A stretch of 64,000 nucleotides of DNA from Balaenoptera acutorostrata (lineage: Eukaryota > Chordata > Mammalia > Artiodactyla > Balaenopteridae), in NCBI RefSeq assembly GCF_949987535.1, contig NC_080068.1:77091254-77155253 (forward strand). Reading direction: 5' to 3'. How positions within the stretch are numbered: position 1 is the stretch's first letter; each line of letters opens with the position of its first letter. Both the position numbers and the translations under genes were made by a program. The notes beneath the pieces were generated by a model, which was not told the origin of the DNA, did not search any database, and saw nothing but the letters and a program-made list of their open reading frames with translations. Shown in pieces: positions 12,555 to 24,300 of this stretch.

Positions 12555-12900
12555 TTTCTTATTTATTTATTTATCTATTTATGTTGAGACACAATTGACA
12601 TGTAACATTGTGTAAGTTTAAGGTGTACAACGTGTTGATTTGATACATTTATACATTGCAATATGACTACCATCAGAGTTCTAGCTAACACCTCTATCAT
12701 GTCACATAATTATCATTTCTTTTTTGTGGTGGGAACAATTAAGATCTAAACTCTTAGCAACTTTGAAGTTTATAATACAGTATTGTTGACTATAATGACT
12801 ATGCTGTGCATTAGATTTCCAGGACTTTTTATCTACTGGTTGCAGGTTTAGTTTGTCTTTTGGAGATACTTCTTCACAATTCCCCTGGCCTCAACTACCA
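12555..12900 (-). mobile_element. Old L1M 3'UTR fragment
   Basis: Antisense text such as gacacaattgacatgtaaca, gtttaaggtgtacaacgtgt, ctcttagcaactttgaagtt and acagtattgttgactataat is the familiar L1M 3'UTR. Diverged, with no target duplication seen. Confidence 0.82.
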
Positions 12901-13119
12901 TGGTTAAGTATTTGTACTTTAAAAAATTAAGTTGTGCTTAAGCAATTATCAAAGTAGTAATTATTCATAAGGAAAAGGCAAAACAAAACGAATAAAATAA
13001 AAAATGAAAGTCCCATCCCTTGTACACTTCTCCATCTCTCATCAGAAATAGTCAAGAGTTTGAAGTATTCCCTTTAGAAATTTCTTTTCTATGCAGCCAC
13101 AAGCTTACTTTTCTTTTTT

Positions 13120-13497
13120 TTATTTTTATGTTTTTCTATTATTTTTTTTTAAATTATTTATTTATCTTTGGCTGCATTGGGTCCCAGCTGCTGTGCATGG
13201 GCCCTCTCCAGCTGCGGCGAGCAGGGGCTACTCCTCGTCGCGGTGCATGGGCCTCTCACTGTGGTGGCCTCTCCCGTTGCGGAGCACGGGATCTAGGCGC
13301 GCGGGGTCAGTAGTTGTGGCTTGCGGGTTCAGCAGTTGTGGCTCGCGGGCTCAGCAGTTGTGGCTCGCGGGCTCAGCAGTCGTGGCGCACGGGCTCAGCT
13401 GCTCCACGGCACGTGGGATCTTCCCGGACCAGGGCTCGAACCCGTGTCCCCTGCATTGGCAGGCAGATTCCCAACCACTGTGCCACCAGGGAAGCCC
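13120..13497 (-). mobile_element. CHR-type SINE with an expanded 22-bp internal tandem array
   Basis: Antisense copy from ...ccaccagggaagccc (head) back to an A/T-rich tail. Between about 13300 and 13400 the middle contains about four near-identical units of the type 'cagcagttgtggctcgcggg'. Imperfect 19-bp target duplications lie at 13101-13119 and 13498-13516 (one mismatch). Long open frames here are SINE shadows. Confidence 0.94.
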
Positions 13498-13527
13498 AAG
13501 CATACTTTTCTTTTTTGCAGAGAGGGA

Positions 13528-13580
13528 ATCTATCTATCTCTTATCTATCTATCCATCAATTATCTATCTATCTATCTAGT
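13528..13580 (+). repeat. (TCTA)n microsatellite
   Basis: Interrupted tetranucleotide run of TATC/TCTA units just outside the SINE at 13120-13497. Confidence 0.9.
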
Positions 13581-13915
13581 AACTTTTTTTTCTACTCACT
13601 ATGGCCAGCTTTTGGTGTATAGATACAATGAAAAAATTTGAAATCTTTCCTTCCTGTTAACTACTTAAACAATTATTTCTGCTAAAAAAAATAGAAGATA
13701 CATATGATACCAGTCCCTCTGAGATCAGAAAGCGGGAGGGTGGATGAAAGGAAAGTTTGTTTACCTCTGCATGCAAGAATTCACTTGTCTAGAGCAGAAG
13801 AAAGAATCAGAAGAAATTATTTTCATTCATGGTTCAAAGAATACTGTGAAATTGGAAGGTAGTTTTCACTAAACTTTAAAGGAGTAACATCTTCTTTTAA
13901 AAAGTACTTCCTTTT

Positions 13916-14242
13916 AACAGAAACAGACTCACAGACATAGACAACAGACTTGTGGTTGCCAAGGGGGAGGGGGTCTGGGGGAGGAATGGATTGGGAGTTT
14001 GGGATTAGCAGGTGCGAACTATTATATATAGAATCGATAAAAAACAAGGTTCTACTGTATAGCACAGGGAACTATATTCAATATCCTGTGATAAACCATA
14101 ATGGAAAAGAATATGAAAAAGAATGTATATATATATATATATGTGTGTGCGTGTGTGTGTGTGTGTGTATAACTGACTCACTTTGCTGTATGGTAGAAAT
14201 TAACACAGCATTGTAAATCAACTATATGTCAATAAAATAAAA
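13916..14242 (+). mobile_element. 5'-truncated L1 3'UTR
   Basis: The sequence begins aacagaaacagactcacaga and ends attgtaaatcaactatatgt plus caataaaataaaat, the cetartiodactyl L1 3' end. It holds an internal (TA)n(TG)n tract. A perfect 21-bp target duplication lies at 13895-13915 and 14243-14263. The element is only about 330 bp. Confidence 0.94.
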
Positions 14243-14939
14243 TTTTAAAAAGTACTTCCTTTTTTTTAAAGAACATAGTCAACCATGATTAGAAACTAAG
14301 TTATAAATGCACATTTTCATGTGTACTGTGGCTTATCCTTCTGCATCCTCAGAATGTATTTTCACACTTTGCAAGCCCACATGCTTGTACTTCTCTTAGA
14401 GAAAGACCAAAGTAGAGGTCACAGTTTGAGTATGTCCCTAAGCCAAACACCCATAGCCGCATAACCAAAATGTAAACTCTCCTGATTTCCCTCAAATGCT
14501 GATTCTGACCTACAAATAAAACTTAAGCTTTCTTTCTGTTAGTGTGATCTTGCAGATTCCTATTCAATCAGCTCAAACAGGTAAGCTCGTGTAGTGCTAC
14601 TACCCCACAAGGAAGGTGAGTTTCTAGTTACCAATCACAATTTTTAAAAAAATGCACTTCCTCATTCATCTTTATAAACTGAGCTGCCACTGCTGAGAGC
14701 CAGTTTCTTACCACTTTTGGTTTTGAAGTCTCCTTGATCATAGTTTGTTTCTTGCACAGTAAAATATTCATATCAAGTAGAGCTCTCCAGATTTTATTTT
14801 GACACCTCTTTATATTAAATGTTATCTCATTCATGGGGTCTAGAAACAATTGAGACTATAGATAACTAAAGTTAGCTATACAGTCTTTTTTATGCATAAA
14901 TGACAAAGACAAATGCATTTTTCTTTTCTTTTTTTTAGA

Positions 14940-15560
14940 CCTCGTTGGAAGCCAAGAAAATACAACGTTAAAGAAAAACTGCACAGCTGTGACTGAGTTT
15001 ATTTTCCTGGGACTGACAGAGGGAGCTGAGTTGTGACCTGACTTCTTTGTTGTATTCTTAGTCATCTACCTTATTACAGAAACCGACAATGTGAGCATGA
15101 TTTTGTTAATCAGAAGTGACTCATAACTCCAATGTTCTTCTTCCTCAGTCACCCCGCCTTTGTAGATCTCTGTTATACCACCGAGGTCACTCCTAAGATG
15201 CTGGCTCATTTCTTACCCAAGAGAAAAAACCATTTCCGTCATTGGCTGCTTTTTACAATTCCACTTTTTCATTGTCCTGGTAATCACAAATTATTATATG
15301 CTTACAGTGATGATTTATTACCACTGCATGGCCATCTGCAAGCCCTTGTTATATGGTAACAAAGGGTCCAGATGTGCCTGCCTGAGAGAGAGAGAGCTTT
15401 GCAAATAGTCTGCACAGAGCATCCTGATGTTTCATCTGTCTTTCTGTGACCCAATGAGATCAACCACTTATACTGTGCGGACCCACCTCTCTTAGTCTTC
15501 GCCTGCTCAGATACTTACATCAAAGAAATTGCCATGTTTGTGGAACCACACTGTCTTTTG
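14940..15560 (+). pseudogene. Olfactory receptor pseudogene (class II, OR5/OR8-like)
   Basis: Reading across frames gives successive OR landmarks. These are an N-terminal NCTAVTEFIFLGLTEG, a TM1-like LVIYLIT, a TM2 with [22 protein letters not shown]3 with [14 protein letters not shown] and [11 protein letters not shown] (counterpart of the family MAYDRYVAIC motif), and an extracellular-loop-2 part with EINHLYCADPPLLVFACSDT ending YIKEIAMFV. Lesions include in-frame TGA and TAA in the first third, a deletion before MFFFLS, several frameshifts, and loss of everything after TM5. A CHR SINE lies about 45 bp further on. No start-to-stop frame survives. Loss of OR genes is well known in toothed and baleen whales. 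The subfamily call is tentative. Confidence 0.85.
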
Positions 15561-15602
15561 AAACTTGAATATATTTTACAGGGCATTAAACAAAAATGTT
15601 GG

Positions 15603-15906
15603 GGCTTCCCTGGTGGCGCAGTGGTTGAGAATCTGCCTGCCAATGCAGGGGACACGGGTTCGCGCCCTGGTCTGGGAAGATCCCACATGCCGCGGAGCAG
15701 CTGGGCCCGTGAGCCACAACTACTGAGCCTGCGCGTCTGGAGCCTGTGCTCCGCAACAAGAGAGGCCGCGATAGTGACAGGCCCGCGCACCGCGATGAGG
15801 AGTGGCCCCCACTCGCCACAACTGGAGAAAGCCCTCGCACAGAAACGAAGACCCAACACAGCCATAAATAAAAATAATAAATAAATAATAAATAAAAAAT
15901 TTTTTT
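15603..15906 (+). mobile_element. CHR-type SINE next to the OR pseudogene
   Basis: Complete copy with the ggcttccctggtggcgcagt head, agatcccacatgccgcggag middle and an AAATAAATAATAAAT tail. A short target duplication AAAATGTTGG lies at 15593-15602 and 15907-15916. It lies about 45 bp past the last recognisable OR codons. Confidence 0.95.
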
Positions 15907-16430
15907 AAAATGTTGGAATTTTAAGCTTTTAACTCAAGTTTCTTCTTTGAAGATGTGTAACAAAGGCAGCAGAAGGGATTATATTGTTATTGGCAATAAT
16001 TCCTAGCTGCAACGATGAAGAATTTGTCCTGTGAAAAGTTTCTCTGCATTGTGTGCTCCTATGACTTGGACATTACTGTTTCTCTAACTTAGATTGATTT
16101 TCGCCAGAGGGAGAGCAAAACTATAATTTGAAGGCATCTTTTACCCTCGACATTAATTTTTTTTAAATAATTGATTCTTTCCCGTCATTAGGGTTTTGAA
16201 ATGGTGCCTACAGGACAATGTGATATTTATCCACCACCCTAAAATACTTCCTTGGACTGATTTTCTCCAGGCCTCTTTCCTTTTCATTTACTGAATATCG
16301 AAATTCTTCCTCCCTGGTGAAGGGGGTGGTTCCACCCTCAGTTGGTACTAAGTGATCATTTCTTCTTGTTGGAAGCAGAATATTCTTTCTTGCTCATCAC
16401 TACCTCACCTTGTATTAGTTTTATATTCTT

Positions 16431-16656
16431 TTTTTTTTTTTTAATTTTTTTTTATTTTTTTTATTTTTGGCTGCACTGGGTCTTCGTCGCTGTGTGTGGG
16501 ATTTCTCTAGTTGTGGAGAGTGGGGGTTGCTCAGCAGTTGTGGAGCAGGGGCTCAGCCGCTCCACAGCATGTGGGATCCTCCCAGGCCAGGGCTCGAACC
16601 CACGTCCCCCGCACCGGCAGGCAGATTCTCAACCACTGCGCCACGAGGGAAGTCCC
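16431..16656 (-). mobile_element. CHR-type SINE, internally deleted
   Basis: Antisense copy with head ...gcgccacgagggaagtccc and a long T-rich (A) tail. It lacks about 70 bp of the middle found in full copies. A perfect 15-bp target duplication TAGTTTTATATTCTT lies at 16416-16430 and 16657-16671. Confidence 0.95.
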
Positions 16657-16671
16657 TAGTTTTATATTCTT

Positions 16672-17479
16672 GGTTAGTTAAGTCATAAGGAGGAGAGCTG
16701 GTTTAAAAAGGAGCTTTTTGGTCAGTGGCAATCCAACATTCCCAGGACTACCCTCTGAAAAACCGAGAAGAGGGGTTTTCATGGAACCTTTAGTCCCTCC
16801 CACTTAGCCTCTTCCTTTTGACAAAAAGTTACCCTGAAATCTGGAAAATTGCTCCTTTTTGGCCACTTTCTCCAATAATTAGTGTATTTTTAATAATGCC
16901 ACCATCTTGCAATGCCAAGCAACCAATGAATGTTAAAGGGAAATAATCATCTTGTAATTCAGACTGGTAGGAAACAGTCATTTCTAATTACTTGTCATAC
17001 GAGAATACAATGCAATTAAAGGTTCTGGCTTAGACTAGAGCCTCCACACAGCCACTGTCTCCACTGATTCATGTTTTTGACTGTCTGAAAACGCAAAGTC
17101 AGAGAGATGGACCATACACTCATCCAAATTGACTTTTACCATGATGGATGACATCTTACAGATGTTTTATATTTTTGATGGGTGTTATTATATAGACTGA
17201 GAGAGCTAATTATTGAAAGCCAAGGTCCTTAGGTCTAGAAGAGTTATTAGGGATTATTTCAGAATGGGTTTAGGCACATTTAAACAGGCAGTAGGTGCTT
17301 AAGCCTGTCAATAAACATCTTTTTGGAGGACTCATTATGGTGAGCTCCTTAGGATACAAAGATAATTTTGTTACTATATCCAAGACACTTTTCAGTCCTC
17401 ACCCTACTTGATCTTTGTGGCAAAGACAATATTACGTATTCACTGGGTTCTATTTTATTTTCTTCCTCGTGGATGCACA
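16672..17479. other. Intergenic, nothing recognised
   Basis: No exon-like or repeat-like signature could be supported. The same applies to 14264-14939 upstream of the OR pseudogene and 15917-16415 after its SINE. Confidence 0.5.
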
Positions 17480-17815
17480 GGAGGACTGCTTTTTCTAGTC
17501 TCCCCTGTAGTTTGAAACCTACTTCTGGCCAAAACCTCTACAGGAAAGTGATGTGTGTCATTTCTGTGCCAAGACACAGAAGAGTGTGTGTGAGCCCTCC
17601 ATGTTCTCTCTTACTCTATTTTGAGGACTTATCTTCAGGTGACAGAGACTCAGGATGGAACCAGCCTGGACCCTTGGGTCACTCTTTGGCGTGGGCTTCC
17701 TCCAAGTCCTGCAGCAGATTGAGTGTGAGAAGGAAATAAATATGTAGTGTAAAGCCACTGTGATTTGGAGGGTTAGTTTGTTACTGCAACATCACCTAGC
17801 TTATTCTGACTGACA
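17480..17815 (+). repeat. Ancient interspersed repeat, same family as 1170-1450
   Basis: The text gaaagtgatgtgtgtcattt, aggatggaaccagcctggac and aaagccactgtgatttggag, with a tail tgttactgcaacatcacct, fits an old LTR- or SINE-like repeat. The 123-codon open frame here is therefore not a gene. Confidence 0.5.
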
Positions 17816-18244
17816 GCCTCTTTGGAGGCATCTGACGCCCCCAACCTTACTTGGATTATGCCACTCAAAGCTCTCCTGATTTTCCTGCTACTCCTTTGAC
17901 TTCACCATCTCAGACTGCCTTTAAGGTTCTTCTTCCCAGTCTCAGTCTTTAAATGTTGGAGTTTCTTGGTTTTCTAACCTGGGTTCTCCTCCTCTCAATG
18001 TATGCAGTCTTCCTGTCTCAATTACCATATGATGAGGACTCTCAAAGTTATATCTCTAGCCCAGTCTTCCCTCCTAAGTTATAGATCCCTATACATATCT
18101 ACCAACCTACTGGGTGTCTTATATGCATCTCAAGCTCAATCTACCCAAAATTTAACTTAAAAGTTCTCCTTCCCTCAAAGCTGTTCCTCCTCCAGTTTTT
18201 CTATCCTCAGTGAATGGTATCACCATATGTTGTAGCTGTTTACC

Positions 18245-18729
18245 AAAGACGGCCCCAATGAACCATACCTTCCCATATTCATACTTGTATTTAGACTCTC
18301 CCACAATGAATCTGCCTGGCTCTGTGACCCATTTTAACCAGTAGAATGTGGCAGAAGTGAGACATGGCAATGGCAGCTTCCACCTTTGCATTTTTGGGAG
18401 CCTTGAGCTACCACCTAAGATGTCCAGCTACTCTTCTGGAGGGTCCCTATGAAGACAGAGAGGCCCTGAGTCTACATGGAAAGAAGGGAGAGGCCCAACT
18501 CTCCTAACATTCCAGATGAGCCAGTTTCCCAGCCATCTGCACCGAGGCCCCAGACATGTGATTGAAGGCACCTTGGATGTTCTAGCCCCAGCTGCCCTCT
18601 GACTGAGAACACGTGAGAGAGCACAAGCAACAGGAGTAGAAGAACTGCCCAGCTGAGCACCATCAACTGACAGAATTATGAGAAATAAGAAAGCAGTCGT
18701 TTGTTTAGCCATTAAATGTTAAGTGGTTT
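18245..18729 (+). repeat. Ancient interspersed repeat, left part (split by L1; resumes 20183-20215)
   Basis: The text contains phrases typical of an old mammalian repeat (ccagtagaatgtggcagaag, cccagctgagc, and the tail gtttagccattaaatgttaa...cagcagtgtagataactgaaac). The tail is interrupted by the twin-primed L1 and resumes after it. Family name not assigned. Confidence 0.5.
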
Positions 18730-19580
18730 GATGATGGCCATTCTGACTGGTGTGAGGTGATACCTCATTCTGGTTTTGATTTGCATTTCTCTAATGATTA
18801 GTGATGTTGAGCATCCTTTCATGTATTTGTCGGCAATCTGTATATCTTCTTTGGAGAAATGCCTATTTAGGTCTTCTGCCCATTTTTGGATTGGGTTGTT
18901 TGTTTTTTTGATATTGAGCTGCATGAGCTGCTTGTAAATTTTGGAGCTTAATCCTTTGTCAGTTGCTTCATTTGCAAATATTTTCTCCCATTCTGAGGGT
19001 TGTCTTTTCACCTTGTTTATGGTTTCCTTTGCTGTGAAAAAGGTTTTAAGTTTCATTAGGTCCCATTTGTTTATTTGTGTTTTTATTTCCATTTCTCTAG
19101 GAGGTGGGTCGAAAAGGATCTTGCTGTGATGTATGTCATAGAGTGTTCTGCCTATGTTTTCCTCTAAGAGTTTTATAGTGTCTGGCCTAACATTTAGGTA
19201 TTTAATCCATTTTGAGTTTATTTTTGTGTATGGTGTTATGGAGTGTTATAATTTCATTCTTTTACATGTAGCTGTCCAGTTTTCCCAGCACCACTTATTG
19301 AAGAGGCTGTCTTTTCTACATTGTATATTCTTGCCTCCTTTAACAAAAATAAGGTGACCATATGTGCGTGAATTTATCTTTGGGCTTTCTATCCTGTTCC
19401 AATGATCTATATTTCTGTTTTTGTGCCAGTACCATATTGTCTTGATTACAGTAGCTTTGTAGTGTAGTTTGAAGTCTGGGAGCCTGATTCCTCCAGCTCC
19501 ATTTTTCTTTCCCAAGATTGCTTTGGCTATTCGGGGTCTTTTGTGTCTCCATACAAATTGTGAAATTTTTTGTTCTTTTG
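18730..19580 (-). mobile_element. L1, inverted 5' segment of a twin-primed insertion
   Basis: The minus strand encodes the C-terminal third of L1 ORF2, from [20 protein letters not shown] through [15 protein letters not shown] and [17 protein letters not shown] to [15 protein letters not shown], with a few lesions. The adjoining segment at 19581 continues L1 in the opposite orientation. A 16-bp direct repeat flanks the pair (18714-18729 and 20167-20182). This is the classic product of twin priming. Confidence 0.93.
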
Positions 19581-20166
19581 CAGCTCTATTTACAATAGCC
19601 AGGACATGGAAGCAACCTAAGTGTCCACTGACAGATGAATGGATAAAGAAGATGTGGCACATATATACAATGGAATATTACTCAGCCATAAAAAGAAATG
19701 AAATTGAGTTATTTGTAGTGAGGTGGATGGCCCTAGAGACTGTCATACTGAGTGAAGTAAGAAAGAGAAAAACAAATACCATATGCTAACACATATATAT
19801 GCAATCTAAAAAAAAAGGTTCTGAAGAACCTAGGGGCAGGACAGGAATAAAGACGCAGACATAGAGAATGGACTTGAGGACAGGGAGAGGGGGAAGTGTA
19901 AGCTGGGATGAAGTGAGAGAGTGGCATAGACACATATACACCACCAAATGTAAAATGGATAGCTAGTGGGAAGCAGCCACATAGCACAGAGAGATCAGCT
20001 CGGTGCTTTGTGTCCACCTAGAGGGGTGGGATAGGGGGGTGGGAGGGAGATGCAAGAGGGAGGAGATATGGGGATATATGTATATGTATAGCTGATTCAC
20101 TTCGTTATAAAGCAGAAACTAACACACCATTGTAAAGCAATTATACTCCAATAGAGATGTTAAAAA
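19581..20166 (+). mobile_element. L1, sense 3' segment of the same twin-primed insertion
   Basis: The plus strand encodes the last part of ORF2 ([20 protein letters not shown]...[17 protein letters not shown]), then the 3'UTR ending ...gcaattatactccaatagag and an A-rich tail. Against a standard L1, roughly 60-70 codons between MAIIK and ALFTI are missing at the inversion junction, as is common in twin priming. The 16-bp target duplication ends at 20182. Confidence 0.93.
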
Positions 20167-20229
20167 AAATGTTAAGTGGTTTAGAATACAGCAGTGTAGA
20201 TAACTGAAACACCGAATCCCCAGAAACCT

Positions 20230-21025
20230 GGAGATGATCTTTCATTTCTCTCCCTCTTCCTCCACATCTAGTTCCCAGCCTCTTTGATTATACCTCCTAA
20301 ATATTTTTTGAGTAGTACTCTTTTTTCCATATGCCATTTTCCAGTCCAGATTACTATCATCCTTTTACTATTGGATTCCTCCTGTAGCAAGAGGGATCAT
20401 TTAAATGCAAATTTGGTTATGATCTTGGCCAGCCACCTAAAACCCTCCATGGATCCCTGCTGTTTTTAGGATAAAATTCAATCTTCTTGACATTGCTTCC
20501 AAATCTGTGCAGGCTCTGGTCCTTGCCTATTTTCTAGACTTATGCAACTCTACATTTCAATCATCCTAGATTTGTTTCAATTTCTCCAGGGTGCCACTGT
20601 TGTCTCTTGACTCCCTGCTTTTTTATTTGTTCTTCTTTCTACCTAAAATTCTTTCTCCTGTGGTCATCCCTTCTCTTTCTCCTTTTTCAAATTTCTACTC
20701 ATCCTCCGGGTCTCAGTTTAAATATAATTTCCTCCTGGAAAACTTCTCTGATCCTCCAAGCCTGGATTAGTCATCCTTGCCAAGTGTTACTGTGCAATTC
20801 ATTAATTCTTTCATTCATCAAATTTTTAGTGAGCTTATATTATGAGTCAGACACTGTCACCCTTCCCCTATAATAACCTCATCATACTCCTCTGTAATTT
20901 TGTTTGCCTAGCTTTGTCCCTAGCCTGTAGGCTCTTCAAGGAAAAGGACAATGTTTATCTCATTTCACTTTGTATCTCCAGTGTTTAGCACATAATACTC
21001 AATACATACGTAATGAATGGATGAA
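20230..21025 (+). repeat. L2 3' end
   Basis: In order: aaaaccctccatggatccct, ataaaattcaatcttcttga, ctgtgcaggctctggtcctt, ggtctcagtttaaatataat, ttcctcctggaaaacttctc and ctttgtatctccagtgttta, ending tacgtaatgaatggatgaa. A well-preserved L2 tail. Confidence 0.85.
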
Positions 21026-23977
21026 ACTAAACTTAGTCTTTATAGGTGGTATAACCAGTGGAAGGAAATCATTATTCACTAGATGCTCAGTTCTGATAAA
21101 CATACCACGTAGCATTTTAGTAAATATTTGGCAAGAGAAAAAAGTTCATGGTTTATTGGAGACAAAGCACAATTTTCGATGACAAATTATGATCAAATTC
21201 AAGTCCAGTTTGATTTTCTGAAATCATAGTTATCCACAAATTGGAGGGCCATAGTAGAAATCATTTAGCATTAAGCCAGCAGCTTTGATTCTGAACAGTT
21301 GCAAACATCAGGCTGAATAGGAAAGCTAACCCCCAGAAGTCACTACATCATTTATTTCACAGAGAGTTGCTAGTAGTGTCTGAGTACTCTGAAAACAGCT
21401 TGAATATATTTGCTTCAAAGAGACATGGTGCTAGGAATAGCCTCATCTATTCTGGAAGGCCTATTATGCCTCAAAGATGAGTGGTTTCCAGGGTGCTCAG
21501 ACCTTATAATTGTGGTCACCCCCAGCAATGACTGTCCCTGGTTGACTGCCATAGGAAGCCTGGAAAATGCTAGGTAGACCAGTTTCCTTAAATAGCTTAT
21601 CATCTTCAAAGGTCTTCAAATAACTGCCTCTGGCTCTTGGTCCCATTTTAGGGAAATTTCTGCAAGAAACTTGGAGTAGCCACCAAAGGATATAGAGGCA
21701 CACAAACAAGCAAAGTCCCGCTATCTTGGAATACTTATTGGTGATCACCCTCAGTCATTCTTGTATCACTGTCTCTGGTCAAAGAGGTCCTTGCGTTCAT
21801 TACAAAGCCCTTCTACTTTTAGCCTAATTTCAGTAGCCCTTTTGAATATTAGGCATTTATGCGAAGCCACCTCAAGTCCTTTCTGAAAGTATGTTGAATG
21901 CAAATAAACATTTCATGTATCAGTTGTTTATTGAATTAAGATGCAGGCTATATTCCAAAGAGTGGTTTCTCTGGGTGCTGGAAATATGTTTGAGCTTTAT
22001 TTTTTTAAGGTTTCTGATATTTTTTGCATTGAGAATATTATTTTGCAATAAGAAGTGACAGTATAATAATTAATAGGCCACAGAGGTAGAAGAGAACTTA
22101 ATAATTATTTTGTCTAAGCCTGTCATTATACACCTGAGGAAGATGCCACTCACAGAAGACGTGATTTACTTGATTCCTGATGAGATACGCAAACATTAGC
22201 CACTAGTGAGGTTTTGTTCAGTATTTTCAAATAAATGTCAATGATAGCTCTATCCGCAAGAATAGAGGAGAACTTTGGCTTTCTGGACATACTGTTTTAT
22301 CTTTTTCCTCCACCCCAAACATGATAAATTGGCTCATCACTAAAGATAAACATGTCTGGCATCAGTATTTGAACTTGGAGTATTCATGGTTCTATTGGAG
22401 CATTTGAATAAAAGTGTTTGAATGACTCCCTATATTAAAAATTAAAACTTTTGAGTTACATAATTGTTATTAATTTAAAGCATGCTGGTGCTAGCAACGG
22501 TGGGCAGGTAAGGTTATCACTTCCGATCTAATTTTAAAACTTTTTGGGTCTTACAGGATCTTCTCTTATATAGCAGAGAATGTGTAGCTGTGATTATCCA
22601 CTTAGCCCAGATCCATTCTATGGTTTAAAAAAAATGTTATTTGCTAACACATACCAGACTTCACACAGGCAAAAGGTAAACGCACAGGTCCAGTAACAAG
22701 ATTTGCTGTGTTAAATGCAATTGGGTCTCAAATTTTAAACAGTTAAATGTCTTAATTTGTCCTTTTCTTCCTACCATAATATAATGAGGATAAACTCTGA
22801 CACACAGCAGCTCTGCAAAGAGAAGATTTCTCCTTGTTCATTGTTTGTCAAACCAATCTTCTCTCCTGAAATTTGATTTCCCAAGTGCCTTACAGTCTTT
22901 AAGCCAGGTGGCTGCAGTGAGTTCTCTTGGAACGTTCATAATCATCTGAAATAAAAGCACACCCTAGAAGCCAGAAACACTTAAGACAAGCAAATGGGGT
23001 TAGTCACCAAGTAGAAGTAACTCTTTGAACCTCGTGCTAACTCTGCCCTTTAGCCTACCCACCGACTCCAGCTCAGGTTGCTGAAGGGAATCACCTTGGC
23101 TCTGAAATAAATAGTACGAATATCCTCTGGATTAAGTACTTATGTGTCCTCTTATACACACAATTCATTTTTCTGGTGCTTGGTTCAAATACAGTCAGCT
23201 GGAAGTTTGCCTTGTGGCTTAAAGAAGGAAAACTGTAGTGTGCTTTCCAAAGGACCCTGTCTATAGAGGCCCCTCAACCCCAGGCTTCAAGATTTGAAAA
23301 ATATTGTAATCTTTTTCCATAGCAATCAGTCTTCCATCTAGGAAAGGCCAACTGATGAGGTGATATGGCTTTTAGAAAATCAAAGAAATACAGTGTTAAA
23401 TTTGTGGGGGAAAAGCACGGATTTGGATTTGACTGTACCTGGACACTTCTTGTTTATTTGTTTGCTTTTTAACAGAATTGTGCTGGGACATGTATGTTTC
23501 CTTTTACTTGGTTAACCTGAGCAGTAACTGGACTTCATCGTGTGTGTAGGCCCCTTATAAACAGGAGAGCTGCTGAACCCTGTGAATTAAGCCAACTTTC
23601 TAGAATTTTTATGAGATGATAGTAACTGCATTTACTTAAAAAAGAGATATCAAACTTCTTCTATTTGTTTTTTTTCCCCCAAATGGGAAAGTCAGGAGAT
23701 TGGTGTTGAAGAAGAGTAAATAAAAAGAAAGGCAAATCAATGATATTAAAATCAGGGAAGTTGTTACTAGGAAAAACTATGGAACCTATTAAATTTTGAC
23801 CTTAAAATAAGCATCATAATAATTTTTTAAACCCCAAGTACTACCAGGGATAGAACTATAGGCACCTATGCTCATTTCAATGTGATTTTATTGCTATGTC
23901 ATGGCCTAATATGTCTGCCTGTGTTAGGAAGCTTTCCATTCCAAGGGACAGAAAAATCAACTCACACTGGATTAAAT
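21026..23977. other. Intergenic, repeat-poor
   Basis: Nearly 3 kb without a recognisable interspersed repeat, in a repeat-dense neighbourhood. No splice-bordered coding exon was found. Old or conserved non-coding DNA is possible but not shown. Confidence 0.45.
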
Positions 23978-23986
23978 AATAAAGGA

Positions 23987-24300
23987 GGAACTTCCCTAGT
24001 GGTCTAGTGGTTAAGAATCTGCCTTCCAATGCAGAGTACGTGGGTTCAATCCCTGATTGGAGAACTAACCACATGCTGCGGGGCAACTAAGCCCACACGC
24101 CACAACTACTGAGCCTGCGCTCCTCAACTAGAGAGCCTGCATGCCTCAGCTAGAGAGCCTGTGTGCCACAAACTACAGAGCCCACACGATCTGGACCCCC
24201 GCACCACAACTAGAGAGAAGCCTGCGCACCACAAAGAAGATCCCGCTTGCGGCAACTGAGACCCTACGCAGCCAAATAAATAAATAAATTTTAAAAAATA
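23987..24300 (+). mobile_element. Older, diverged CHR-type SINE
   Basis: The head aacttccctagtggtctagtgg, the B-box-like gggttcaatccc and repeated 'ccacaactagagag' units identify the family. The tail is AAATAAATAAAT. The short flank match AATAAAGGA (23978-23986 and 24301-24309) may be the target duplication. Divergence is higher than in the copies at 7184 and 15603. Confidence 0.9.

Noticed and set aside
13020..13641. Several overlapping plus-strand open frames of 97-162 codons
   Set aside because: They lie on the antisense strand of a CHR SINE. The G+C-rich SINE middle lacks stops in several frames. Similar false frames occur at 15515-15884, 16342-16688, 39062-39421 and 53868-54385.
18730..20166. 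Two independent head-to-head L1 insertions
   Set aside because: One 16-bp target duplication brackets both halves and none lies at the junction, so a single twin-primed event is simpler.
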